Assembly: GCA_023251595.1 (NCBI GenBank)
Contig: JAHEYM010000037.1
Location: 1 to 15,067 of the forward strand
Direction of reading: 5' to 3'
Length of the DNA stretch: 15,067 bases
Origin: Bacteroidota bacterium
Lineage (GTDB): Bacteria > Bacteroidota > Bacteroidia > AKYH767-A > JABDAW01
Shown here piece by piece: positions 1 through 7,040 of this stretch (its first letter is position 1; every line of letters begins with the position of its first letter). Made by a program: the position numbers and the translations under genes. The notes under the pieces are model-generated. The model had not been told where the DNA came from, made no database searches, and worked only from the letters and a program-made list of their open reading frames with translations.

Positions 1-160
1 TTCCTTACCGATTTTATATATAATATTTAAAGTCGCGGAGACCTGGAACAACATGATGACAATGATTTCATGTATATATATTGCAGGTCTTTTTTTTCTG
101 TTTTATTTCGCTTCACTGAAAAAAAAACCGGTTAATTCTTCAGAATCAAAAATATCATGA
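1..160 (+). CDS. C-terminal end of an unidentified membrane protein (5' partial)
   Basis: Reading from base 2 there is an open frame of 52 codons ending in TGA at 158-160, with the start outside the window. The tail contains one clear hydrophobic helix (about residues 21-41 of the visible part, around CIYIAGLFFLFYFAS) followed by a short lysine-rich, polar end. This is what the last membrane span and cytoplasmic tail of an integral membrane protein look like. The stop overlaps the next start as ATGA, so the two genes are very probably translationally coupled in one operon. I do not recognise the family from this fragment. Confidence 0.6.
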   Translation, partial: SLPILYIIFKVAETWNNMMTMISCIYIAGLFFLFYFASLKKKPVNSSESKIS

Positions 161-1164
161 AAAAACATCTCTTTGCATTCGTAGGCTTCTTCGCCGTTCT
201 TGGAATTTTTAACCTCTTTATTTACTCAGGTAAAAAAGATCCGATTAATCCGGTGAGAGGTGGTGGGGTCGTCCCCGAAAAGTATCATGTATTTGCTGTG
301 GATATCCCGAAAGAGTTAAGTTTTGCAGGCGAAAAAGTGCCATTGAATGATTTTGATGTACGCGAACGTATTGATCGTGAAATGCAGGTAAATGTCTACT
401 GGCAATCTCAGACCTTATTGATGATAAAACGGGCAAATCGCTGGTTCCCAATTATGGAGCCGATTCTGAAAAAAAACAATATTCCCGACGATGTTAAATT
501 TATTGCTTTGACTGAAAGTGGACTTACAAATGTTATTTCACCCTCAGGCGCGACCGGTTTCTGGCAATTTATGGATCCTACCGCCCGCTCATACGGGATG
601 GTAATTACCGGAGATGTGGATGAAAGATATAATGTAGAAAAATCGACCGAAGCAGCCTGTAAATATTTTCAGGAAGCCTATAATACTTTTGGAAATTGGA
701 CGCTTGCTGCAGCATCTTATAATATGGGAATTGGTGGTGTTCAAGCCCAATTACAAAATCAACGCGTAAAATCATACTACGATTTATTGCTGAATGAGGA
801 AACCTTCCGATATATTGCCCGTCTGCTTGCTATCAAAGAAGTGATTTCATCACCTTCCAAGTACGGTTTTGAATATCGCAAAACGGACTTATATCCACAA
901 CTTCCTACCTATACAGTTAGCGTAGATTCTAGCATCAACGATCTAGTATCGTTCGCAGAACATTTTAAGATGACTTACAAAACTCTGAAGGTTCTGAATC
1001 CATGGCTGAGACAGACGTATCTTTCGAATGGGTATGGCAAAAGGTACGAAATTGCGATTCTTCGGGAAGGTTTTGTGTATCCTGAGGATGAGGATGTAAA
1101 TATACCCACTCCGCCGGTGATAACAACTCCGAAGGACACCACAACCAAAACACCGAAAAAGTAA
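157..1164 (+). CDS. Membrane-anchored lytic murein transglycosylase (SLT/MltD-like)
   Basis: This is a peptidoglycan lytic transglycosylase that cleaves the MurNAc-GlcNAc bond, acting in the periplasm. Residues 4-23 form an uncleaved signal anchor or signal peptide. The SLT domain spans about residues 88-240. It carries the catalytic glutamate motif ALTESGL (Glu120), the GATGFWQFM block (131-139) and the AAASYNMGIGGV block (184-195), all diagnostic of goose-type-lysozyme-like transglycosylases. Residues 251-302 (YTVSVDSSINDL to YEIAIL) resemble a single degenerate LysM module. The tail is proline- and threonine-rich and probably disordered. The start is fixed by the ATGA overlap with the upstream gene and by the signal sequence. 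The gene faces a convergent neighbour only 21 bp away, and I see no convincing hairpin terminator between them. The family call is secure; substrate preference is not. Confidence 0.93.
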   Translation: MKKHLFAFVGFFAVLGIFNLFIYSGKKDPINPVRGGGVVPEKYHVFAVDIPKELSFAGEKVPLNDFDVRERIDREMQVNVYWQSQTLLMIKRANRWFPIMEPILKKNNIPDDVKFIALTESGLTNVISPSGATGFWQFMDPTARSYGMVITGDVDERYNVEKSTEAACKYFQEAYNTFGNWTLAAASYNMGIGGVQAQLQNQRVKSYYDLLLNEETFRYIARLLAIKEVISSPSKYGFEYRKTDLYPQLPTYTVSVDSSINDLVSFAEHFKMTYKTLKVLNPWLRQTYLSNGYGKRYEIAILREGFVYPEDEDVNIPTPPVITTPKDTTTKTPKK

Positions 1165-1185
1165 ACATTGATTTCTGAATAGGGG

Positions 1186-1914
1186 TCAGCATGTTTTTTT
1201 TCGTCTGAATATGTATATCAAGAGCATCAGGAGATACATCACAAAACCTGAAGAAAATATTTTCCACGAAAATTGATCAGGAATGAAGGTGGATATTTTA
1301 TTCATGAAATCCTTGTTTTTCCAGAGCCGGAGCAGATCTGAGAGGTAACCGTTTTCCACAATTATTTTGGTCATGTCGAAAGTGTATGAATAGAGAATAA
1401 GCACCGTGCCTGTTATTAATAGTGTTTTCTCGGTCGGGGTGAATTCAGTACGGTAGCGATTTGCATCCATCAAAATCATGAAACAGGATAAGGTGATGAG
1501 GAAGAACGAAACCAAAACAGGTGTAATGACAGGACCAATCCAGGTAACAGGAATAAGGAATAAAATATCCCACGACAGAAATGATTCCGGCCAACTAATC
1601 AAAATTTTGAGAAACACATAATAAAAAATATCCCAAATTCCGAAAGCGAAAATAGAATAGGCTATGGAGAGGAATCGCGTTCTGCCACAGAAAATGCCGG
1701 CACAGATGAGCATGATTAATGTTGCTCCTTCTCTCAGAATTTCTATACAGACAATATTAAAATCCATAGCACGGATAGGGAAAATATCAGCTGAGGGATA
1801 ATATAATTTCCGCAAATAAATTGCGACGGCACTTTCCATAAATGCCATAGAGATACTGAAAATACTCAGTAAGATCAGTTTCTTCGAGGGGAATGATAAT
1901 GTCTGTATTCTCAT
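1186..1914 (-). CDS. Conserved polytopic membrane protein, function unknown
   Basis: This 242-residue protein has about six or seven hydrophobic segments (roughly 12-32, 55-77, 82-105, 116-148 as one or two spans, 163-178, 218-236). It shows motifs I recognise from an uncharacterised membrane family of varied bacteria: an MES...YLRKLYYP block (26-40), LREGATLIML (60-69), FGIWDIFYYVFLKIL (91-105) and WDILFLIPVTWIGPV (115-129). Tryptophan, aspartate, glutamate and arginine residues within or next to the membrane spans suggest a functional polar site, but no activity is known to me. It lies 22 bp downstream of the LRR-membrane protein gene on the same strand, so the two are probably cotranscribed. 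Family membership is recalled from motif similarity, not computed. Confidence 0.8.
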   Translation of the reverse strand: MRIQTLSFPSKKLILLSIFSISMAFMESAVAIYLRKLYYPSADIFPIRAMDFNIVCIEILREGATLIMLICAGIFCGRTRFLSIAYSIFAFGIWDIFYYVFLKILISWPESFLSWDILFLIPVTWIGPVITPVLVSFFLITLSCFMILMDANRYRTEFTPTEKTLLITGTVLILYSYTFDMTKIIVENGYLSDLLRLWKNKDFMNKISTFIPDQFSWKIFSSGFVMYLLMLLIYIFRRKKTC

Positions 1915-1936
1915 CTTTTCTTTTTCCTGAAAATAA

Positions 1937-4195
1937 TTAATTGTTTTCCTTTGCTTTCTCCGTCGTTATAATTTCGACCGCGGGAAATAGTGTTCTGAGG
2001 TAATTGACAATTTTAATTTCGATGTTGCAGTTTCCAAGATATAGTTTCTTAAGAAATGGAGGCATTTTTAAATTTCGCCAGTCGGATAATGTGCAGTTTT
2101 CAACGTTGAGGATTTGGAGAGATGGGACAGAATCTAAAAAATTCAGCGTCATAAAATTATTTCCTGTGAGATCTAATTCTTTAAGGTTGGATAATTCCGG
2201 AAATTGTTCCCATTCGATAGATTTCATGCCCGATAAATTCAGGATTTCAAGCTTGGGAAAATTATTTATAAAGGAAAGATCTGTAAGACGCGTTCCATTC
2301 AGAGTCAACGATTTTAGTTGATAAAGCCCATCAATACGATCAAGCGAGTCGAACGTGCAATTCGAAAGATTGAGTGATTGTAAATTTGTAAATTTATTGA
2401 GTTGTTGTGGTGCTGTTATATGATTACTGGAGAGATCAAGCATTTCGAGATTCGCGATGAGCGGCATTTTATTTATATCGATTTCTGAAATATTCGATAG
2501 ATTAAGAATTCTTAATTTGGGAAAATATTTCAGATCGGTGATGGAAACACGATAGTTTCCTTGAAGCCACAATTTTTCTATTCCGGTGAATATTTTTACA
2601 TTCTCCAGATTTCCCAAACCGGTATTTGCAAGATTTAAAAACTTTATTCCAGGTGCAATTTCTCTGATATGATCAACTCTGTTTTGCAGGTTGTGATTCC
2701 AACTTCTCCAGGAACTTTCTTCTGATTTTTTGATAAAATTGAGTGTTTTTGAATGCAAGGTGTGTTTAAACGAATAGTCACCATCACGACTGGATAGAAG
2801 AGAATTATTTCTTCCTGATGAGGTCTCGGACTGAAGACTGGAATTGATTGAAATATTTTCTTCATCAGCAATTTTCATCAATTTCGCGTAATCGGGATCT
2901 GACAGGGATAAAAGATACGAAATATCAGGTTGTTTGTGATTCTTTTTTGTTGCATTTAAATTATAGTCAGTTAAAACTTGATCCCAATTCATTGTAGAGG
3001 AAAGTACAATAACTATAAAAAACAGCCATGGATTAACCCTCAACAGATACCAGTTACTCCTCATTTTTGCTGTTTTAATCAGCGTTGTTATGAGTCCGAT
3101 GAGACAAAGAATTAAATATACATATACACCAATCCTCTTGTAGGTCAGGCTATATTCGCTGATATACTCGCTGTTCCGGAAAATATTTGATAGAATGAGC
3201 AGTGCGTTTTGGAAAATCCAGATATAAACAAGCGTTTTAAGAAAACGGTTGTTGGAAATGAAATTCAGTTCTTTCCGAAAATAGAATAGAATTAATCCTA
3301 TAGCGACAAAAATAGAAATGATCAGAGTTCCGATACCCTGATGCAGATATTCAGACAAAGTCATGCCCTGTGGCAACGGTTGTACAGAAATGTTGTGATT
3401 AAAATCGATTATATTCACCAGTAAAATCATGATATTTAATAAGGTAAAAAGTATTTTTCCCGAGAGGAGTTCGCTTTGTACGGTATTAAGTTTAGACGTT
3501 TCTGATGGAATATTTTCCAAGGTGTTTGAAAGTTGTGTTTCTCTTTCTGCGAAAGCCTGAACGCCGTGAGGGAAATAGAATCCGGTGAGAAGGTAACCTC
3601 CTGCGAATAGGAAAAGAATCCAATCTACTGTGATAAAATCAAGATTAATGTCTTTTGTGAAGTCCATGAATAATGGATCAGATGCTCTGTACAGCACAAA
3701 AAACAGAAACACAAAGAGGATGGGCACGAACCAAATAAGAACTTTTGATTTGTATCTCGAATGTAATCCGATGGCAGGAATTGGTCCGGTCAGTTTACGT
3801 ACGATAACCTGGAAAAATGAGGTGAATGCGGACCATGCCGATAAGCATAATGCGGGGATAGGGGAGATTTCTTCACCCGAAGCAAAAATACAAAGCAAAG
3901 CGAGCGAGATAATATTTGAAATTGTTGCCAACACCGAACCCCACCAAAAGACCGCAAGTGCTGTGATGATAGAACCGAGTGCAGTTGAAATATATCTCCC
4001 TGAAAATAATACGGCAGGTCTGATCCACGCAGTAAAAAAGATCAGAAAAAGGTTAAAAATAAGAAAATTAACCCCGGGATTTTGTTTGTAGAATAAAAAG
4101 CTGAAAAGAAGGGCTGAGATTAGCGTAGCCATTGTTTTTTTTGATGCGTAATTTGCAGGATTCTGCTTGTCAGTTGATAGTGTGATTGTGTCCAT
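1937..4195 (-). CDS. DUF4153/DUF4173-like polytopic membrane protein fused to a leucine-rich-repeat domain
   Basis: Residues 20-402 form a hydrophobic domain with about 11-12 predicted membrane spans. It has blocks typical of the DUF4153/DUF4173 family: VLYRASDPLF (167-176), EYSLTYKRIGVYVY (347-360), NWDQVLTDYN (403-412) and ISYLLSLSD (425-433). A polar linker (about 413-511) leads into a leucine-rich-repeat domain. Its LxxLxL cores begin at residues 517, 539, 561, 583, 605, 627, 649, 671, 693 and 715, that is ten repeats at an exact 22-residue spacing. The LRR part would lie on one face of the membrane, probably the periplasm if the usual topology holds (inference). LRR arrays normally bind proteins, so a ligand- or partner-sensing role is plausible but unproven. 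The gene has its own upstream palindrome and is followed closely by another membrane-protein gene. The membrane family is of unknown function. Confidence 0.85.
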   Translation of the reverse strand: MDTITLSTDKQNPANYASKKTMATLISALLFSFLFYKQNPGVNFLIFNLFLIFFTAWIRPAVLFSGRYISTALGSIITALAVFWWGSVLATISNIISLALLCIFASGEEISPIPALCLSAWSAFTSFFQVIVRKLTGPIPAIGLHSRYKSKVLIWFVPILFVFLFFVLYRASDPLFMDFTKDINLDFITVDWILFLFAGGYLLTGFYFPHGVQAFAERETQLSNTLENIPSETSKLNTVQSELLSGKILFTLLNIMILLVNIIDFNHNISVQPLPQGMTLSEYLHQGIGTLIISIFVAIGLILFYFRKELNFISNNRFLKTLVYIWIFQNALLILSNIFRNSEYISEYSLTYKRIGVYVYLILCLIGLITTLIKTAKMRSNWYLLRVNPWLFFIVIVLSSTMNWDQVLTDYNLNATKKNHKQPDISYLLSLSDPDYAKLMKIADEENISINSSLQSETSSGRNNSLLSSRDGDYSFKHTLHSKTLNFIKKSEESSWRSWNHNLQNRVDHIREIAPGIKFLNLANTGLGNLENVKIFTGIEKLWLQGNYRVSITDLKYFPKLRILNLSNISEIDINKMPLIANLEMLDLSSNHITAPQQLNKFTNLQSLNLSNCTFDSLDRIDGLYQLKSLTLNGTRLTDLSFINNFPKLEILNLSGMKSIEWEQFPELSNLKELDLTGNNFMTLNFLDSVPSLQILNVENCTLSDWRNLKMPPFLKKLYLGNCNIEIKIVNYLRTLFPAVEIITTEKAKENN
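2012..2662 (-). repeat. Array of ten 66-bp (22-residue) leucine-rich repeats
   Basis: This is the coding stretch for the LRR domain of the large membrane protein. Ten units follow the pattern LxxLxLxxNxL, each 22 residues long with no insertions. Examples of cores are LRILNLSN, LEMLDLSSN, LKELDLTGN and LKKLYLGN. The repeats have diverged in both DNA and protein, so this is an old protein-level array rather than a recent tandem duplication. Confidence 0.9.
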
Positions 4196-4217
4196 TTGTT
4201 TATAGTTTTATATAAAG

Positions 4218-4236
4218 TGCTTTGAAATACAAAGTA
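4218..4236 (-). promoter_or_regulatory. Palindromic operator candidate upstream of the LRR-membrane gene
   Basis: On the plus strand the site reads TGCTTTG-AAATA-CAAAGTA, an inverted repeat with one mismatch in the arms. It lies 22 bp upstream of the ATG at 4195, in the 58-bp gap after the regulator gene. It matches a second palindrome at 5214-5232, and the match extends a few bases further on the gene-proximal side (AAAG). A winged-helix regulator is encoded immediately next to it, so I infer that this is its binding site and that the large membrane gene has its own regulated promoter. Confidence 0.65.
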
Positions 4237-4254
4237 AATACTTAAAAAAAGAGA

Positions 4255-4560
4255 TTAATTTTTAGTGTTTTTACGGATCAGTTGTTCGAGTGCTTGCAGG
4301 TGAATTTGAAAGCTTCGTTTTCCAAGTGGAGTTACCCTATATGTCGTATTGGTTTTTCTTTCAATAAACTGTTTTTTCACTTCTATATATTTGTTTTTTT
4401 CAAGTGTTGAGAGGTGGCTCGACAAATTGCCATCTGTCATTTCAAGCAATTCTTTCAGCGCATTAAAATTTAGCCGGTCGTTTACGAGAAGAACAGACAT
4501 AATTCCAAGGCGGGCTTTGTTGTCGAATACTTTATTCAGTTGATCGATTATGTCTTTCAT
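4255..4560 (-). CDS. Winged-helix transcriptional regulator (HTH_34/MarR-ArsR-like)
   Basis: This 101-residue protein is a single winged helix-turn-helix domain. RLGIMSVLLVNDRLNFNALKE (17-37) forms the first helices, and LEMTDGNLSSHLSTLEK (39-55) contains the recognition helix. IEVKKQFIERKTNTTYRVT (59-77) is the beta wing, followed by a C-terminal helix that probably mediates dimerisation. This is the compact PF13601 (HTH_34) type common in Bacteroidota; I see no ligand-binding domain. Its ATG overlaps the TGA of the upstream membrane-protein gene (ATGA at 4557-4560), so the two are translationally coupled. Matching palindromes lie upstream of its operon and directly downstream of its gene, before the LRR-membrane gene. 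I infer autoregulation plus control of the neighbouring transcription unit. The inducing signal is unknown. Confidence 0.9.
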   Translation of the reverse strand: MKDIIDQLNKVFDNKARLGIMSVLLVNDRLNFNALKELLEMTDGNLSSHLSTLEKNKYIEVKKQFIERKTNTTYRVTPLGKRSFQIHLQALEQLIRKNTKN

Positions 4561-5180
4561 CTCTCGTATTTGAAATACATAATTGTTCCATAAATGATAT
4601 GGAGGATAGAAAATCCGATAAGCCAGAGAATGATGCCATAATCAGGCCATGCCATCCCTGCCAAACCAAGAAAGATTTCGGAAATACCAAGATATCTGAT
4701 ATCCGAAAGTGTATATTTACTCGTATTAATTAGTGCAAGTCCGTAAAAAATTAATGTTGAGGGGGCTACAAAAATGATCCCCTCATGCCAGATTAAAATT
4801 GCACAATAAACTCCCCCCGTAAATAAAGGTATAGCGAGATTTATCATCATTCTTCTCACCACAGGATTCCAGATTTGATTTCCATCTTTTTTTGCTTTTC
4901 TGGTTGTGAAAAATACACCTGCGGATAATGCTAGTATAAGCACGATTACTGCATCAATGATCAGGAAATGTTCAAGTTGTTTATTTCCTAAAGAGGAGCC
5001 GAGAAGAATATAATCCTGCCTGCTGTTCTGAATTTGCAGATAAGCAACAATCCATCCGGCGAGCCCGATGATTCCTGCGCTGACTCCTGATAATCCGCTT
5101 AATGAGATAAATCGTGAGGAACGCTCCATCATGGAATGAATTTCAGAAAGTGTTTGTTTTGGATCGATGTTCTCTCTCAT
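4557..5180 (-). CDS. Six-helix conserved membrane protein, partner of the winged-helix regulator
   Basis: This 207-residue protein has a soluble, charged N terminus (1-22, including LSEIHSMMERSSRF). Six predicted membrane spans follow, at about 24-48, 72-92, 112-131, 135-151, 162-177 and 181-201. I associate it with conserved hypothetical proteins found beside small winged-helix regulators in Bacteroidota, but I know no function for it. The stop overlaps the regulator start by four bases, and an operator-like palindrome lies 33 bp upstream of its ATG. Membrane protein and regulator therefore form one controlled unit. Possible roles such as signal sensing or sequestering the regulator at the membrane are speculation; no catalytic motif is visible. 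Confidence 0.75.
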   Translation of the reverse strand: MRENIDPKQTLSEIHSMMERSSRFISLSGLSGVSAGIIGLAGWIVAYLQIQNSRQDYILLGSSLGNKQLEHFLIIDAVIVLILALSAGVFFTTRKAKKDGNQIWNPVVRRMMINLAIPLFTGGVYCAILIWHEGIIFVAPSTLIFYGLALINTSKYTLSDIRYLGISEIFLGLAGMAWPDYGIILWLIGFSILHIIYGTIMYFKYER

Positions 5181-5213
5181 GATTTACAAATTAAATAGAT
5201 TGATATTATAAAG

Positions 5214-5232
5214 TACTTTGAAGTGCAAAGTA
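5214..5232 (-). promoter_or_regulatory. Perfect palindromic operator candidate upstream of the membrane-protein/regulator operon
   Basis: The site is TACTTTG-AAGTG-CAAAGTA, a perfect inverted repeat with 7-bp arms and a 5-bp centre, 33 bp upstream of the ATG at 5180. The left arm also belongs to a second, overlapping palindrome AAAGTACTTT (5211-5219 plus one base of flank), so there may be three half-sites. An AT-rich TATAAT-like stretch lies between it and the gene. The near-copy at 4218-4236 sits at a similar distance from the next transcription unit. Confidence 0.7.
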
Positions 5233-5244
5233 AAAGAATCCAAA

Positions 5245-5955
5245 TCAAAAAGTCAAGTTTTGATTCATAAAATTTATTGCCATGCATGAATAAAGGGCGG
5301 CTGTTTCTGTCCGGAGACGTGAAGAACCCAGACTGACACAGGTAAATCCGGCTTTTTGTGCGGATTGAATTTCATCCATGGAAAAATCACCTTCGGGACC
5401 TATCACGATGAGTTGAGATTCTCCTTTGTGGCAGAAAGTGCTTAAATCCTGTTGAGCGTGTGGTTGAGACGCGATAGATTTCTGACCTGAAAAAGGGATT
5501 TCCACTAATTCCTGAAATTTCATCAACGGATGAAGAATCGGGCAGAAGGGATTTAAGGATTGTTTAATAGCTGAAATTATTACTTTATTCAACCGATCGA
5601 TCCGGATTTCTTTTCGTTCTGAATGCCGGCAAATAATCGGATAAATATTATCGATACCGATTTCTGTTGCTTTCTCCAGGAACCATTCAAGACGATCTAT
5701 ATTTTTAGTCGGGGCAATGGCGATATTTACAGAAAAAGGTTTTTTTTCAGCGGAAGAGATCTTTCTAATAACTGTTATCACAACATTCTTTGAATCTTCA
5801 TCTTCAATGATTGCTTCAAATATATTTCCATTTCCATCTGTGGTCTGTACCACATCACCTTTCCTTAGTCTCAGAACGTGGACAGCATGATGAGATTCAT
5901 TTTCATCGAGCGTATAATGACCAAGATCAACTTCGGGGGTAAAGAGCAATTTCAT
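5245..5955 (-). CDS. rsmE: 16S rRNA (uracil-1498-N3)-methyltransferase RsmE
   Basis: This SPOUT-class methyltransferase uses S-adenosylmethionine to methylate N3 of U1498 in 16S rRNA in the cytoplasm. The N-terminal PUA-like part shows ESHHAVHVLRLRKGD (20-34). The methyltransferase part shows APTKNIDRLEWFLEKATEIG (81-100), the SAM-binding knot motifs VIGPEGDFS (184-192) and SLGSSRLRTETAAL (208-221). At 236 residues it is about the usual length. Only 67 bp separate it from the upstream AT-hook gene, and that gap holds a strong terminator in the same orientation. It must therefore depend on readthrough or on a promoter inside the upstream gene's 3' end. Confidence 0.96.
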   Translation of the reverse strand: MKLLFTPEVDLGHYTLDENESHHAVHVLRLRKGDVVQTTDGNGNIFEAIIEDEDSKNVVITVIRKISSAEKKPFSVNIAIAPTKNIDRLEWFLEKATEIGIDNIYPIICRHSERKEIRIDRLNKVIISAIKQSLNPFCPILHPLMKFQELVEIPFSGQKSIASQPHAQQDLSTFCHKGESQLIVIGPEGDFSMDEIQSAQKAGFTCVSLGSSRLRTETAALYSCMAINFMNQNLTF

Positions 5956-5965
5956 ATTTTAATAT

Positions 5966-6000
5966 AAAAAATAACCTCCGGTTTTCGTGCCGGAGGTTAT
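5966..6000 (-). terminator. Rho-independent terminator of the AT-hook protein gene
   Basis: There is a perfect 11-bp inverted repeat, ATAACCTCCGG (5971-5981) and CCGGAGGTTAT (5990-6000), with an 8-base loop. Read on the minus strand the stem is followed directly by a T-tract (TTTTT, complement of 5966-5970). It lies 22 bp after the stop of the AT-hook gene and 15 bp before the rsmE start. Confidence 0.88.
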
Positions 6001-6022
6001 ATTATCAAAACGATATTAAATA

Positions 6023-6895
6023 CTAGCTCAGATCAGAATTGGTAAGTTGTTGAAGATGAGCTTGTCCTTCTTTTGTAACACGGAAGCGACCTTTCACAAC
6101 TAAGGTAAGTCTTTTTGAATCAAGACCTTGTTTAATATATTGAGATGGGTTGGTAACTTTAGAACCAATTCCAGTCAACACATTCGCAGTTTCCACAGCT
6201 GAAAAAGCTCCATCAGGATTATTGCCTTGTACGAAATAGCCGGCAATTAATACTTTGTCAACATTTCCTGCCTCAGAAGAAAGCATTTTATAATTTTTCT
6301 CGAAGTTAGCGGGAATTGGAGTCACTGTTTTTTTTGCACCACGTTTACCTGTACCTGTTTTCGCCGGAGCAGAAGATGCTTTCGCTGGTCTTCCACGTTT
6401 ACCTGTTTTAGCAGGTGCAGCAGTAGTGGTAGCTATTTTAGCAGGTCTTCCACGTTTACCTGTTTTTACAGGAGCAGCATTAGAAACTACTTTGGCAGGT
6501 CTACCACGTTTACCTGTTTTAACTACAGGAGTAGCAGAAACTACTTTAGCAGGTCTTCCACGTTTACCCGTTTTTACAGGAGCAGCAGCAGAAACCGCTT
6601 TAGCAGGTCTTCCACGTTTACCCGTTTTTACAGGAACAGCAGCAGAAACAGCTTTAGCAGGTCTTCCGCGTTTGCCGGTTTTTGCAGGTGCGGCAGCAGA
6701 ACCAGCTTTAGCAGGTCTTCCACGTTTACCTTTTTTAACCGGAGCAGCAGTCGCTGCTTTCGCAGGTCTTCCACGTCCTCTTTTTCCTGTTGAACCGGAA
6801 GTTTTCGCGTTTCCGGAATTAACTAAATCCTTTAGACCATCAATTGTAAAAGCTCCTGTTTGGAGATTTAGATTGATACGAACTGTGTTTCCCAT
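6023..6895 (-). CDS. AT-hook repeat DNA-binding protein with a C-terminal winged-helix-like domain
   Basis: This 290-residue basic protein probably binds AT-rich DNA in the nucleoid. A short N-terminal module (1-30, MGNTVRINLNLQTGAFTIDG) is followed by eight AT-hook cores RGRPAK. These begin at residues 41, 58, 76, 94, 112, 130, 148 and 167, in alanine/valine/lysine-rich linkers, with a degenerate ninth copy GKRGAKK. The C-terminal domain (about 195-285, with KVLIAGYFVQGN, NPSQYIKQGL and KGRFRVTKEG) looks like a compact winged helix. The AT-hook motif is established as a minor-groove binder of AT-rich DNA; the nucleoid-organising or regulatory role here is inferred. It has its own promoter and terminator. 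The opposite-strand frame across the repeats is an artefact of base composition. Confidence 0.85.
   Translation of the reverse strand: MGNTVRINLNLQTGAFTIDGLKDLVNSGNAKTSGSTGKRGRGRPAKAATAAPVKKGKRGRPAKAGSAAAPAKTGKRGRPAKAVSAAVPVKTGKRGRPAKAVSAAAPVKTGKRGRPAKVVSATPVVKTGKRGRPAKVVSNAAPVKTGKRGRPAKIATTTAAPAKTGKRGRPAKASSAPAKTGTGKRGAKKTVTPIPANFEKNYKMLSSEAGNVDKVLIAGYFVQGNNPDGAFSAVETANVLTGIGSKVTNPSQYIKQGLDSKRLTLVVKGRFRVTKEGQAHLQQLTNSDLS
6377..6784 (-). repeat. 54-bp tandem coding repeats of the AT-hook array
   Basis: Eight copies of a unit encoding TGKRGRPAK plus an alanine/valine-rich linker are spaced 17, 18, 18, 18, 18, 18 and 19 residues apart, giving a 54-bp period. The DNA of the central copies is strongly conserved, and the stretch coding GKRGRPAK is almost identical between them. 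This implies recent duplication or ongoing homogenisation, so copy number may vary between strains. Confidence 0.92.
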
Positions 6896-6956
6896 TACTT
6901 GGTTTTTTTTAGTTTAACAAATAGTTTAATTAAATATGGTATTTTTTTAAGAGGTG

Positions 6957-6989
6957 CAAATATAACACATTATTGTCTCAAAAAACAAA
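6957..6989 (-). promoter_or_regulatory. Bacteroidota-type promoter of the AT-hook gene
   Basis: On the minus strand there is TTTG (complement of 6986-6989), a 21-base spacer, then TATATTTG (complement of 6957-6964), which fits the Bacteroidota TTTG/TAnnTTTG consensus. The expected transcript would start about 55 bases before the ATG at 6895. The leader is A/T-rich with no Shine-Dalgarno site. Confidence 0.65.
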
Positions 6990-7040
6990 TAAAGTATAAA
7001 TTAATTTAAAGAAATCTGAAAATGACTTATAAAGCACTGA

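Noticed and set aside
3630..4091. Plus-strand 153-codon frame inside the membrane-LRR gene
   Set aside because: It is a shadow of the minus-strand gene, which has clear domain structure; the product resembles nothing and lacks start signals.
5243..5265. Inverted repeat AATCAAAA / TTTTGATT at the end of rsmE as a terminator
   Set aside because: The stem is only 8 bp and almost all A/T, it overlaps the coding end, and there is no G/C-rich core; too weak to call.
6377..6784. Regularly spaced repeats that could suggest a CRISPR array
   Set aside because: The repeats are contiguous protein-coding units with no unique spacers, and no cas genes are nearby.
6426..6917. Long plus-strand frame across the AT-hook gene with LAGLPRLPVFTG repeats
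   Set aside because: It is the complement of the 54-bp AT-hook coding repeats; repeat composition keeps the frame open, and it has no start signals or plausible homology.
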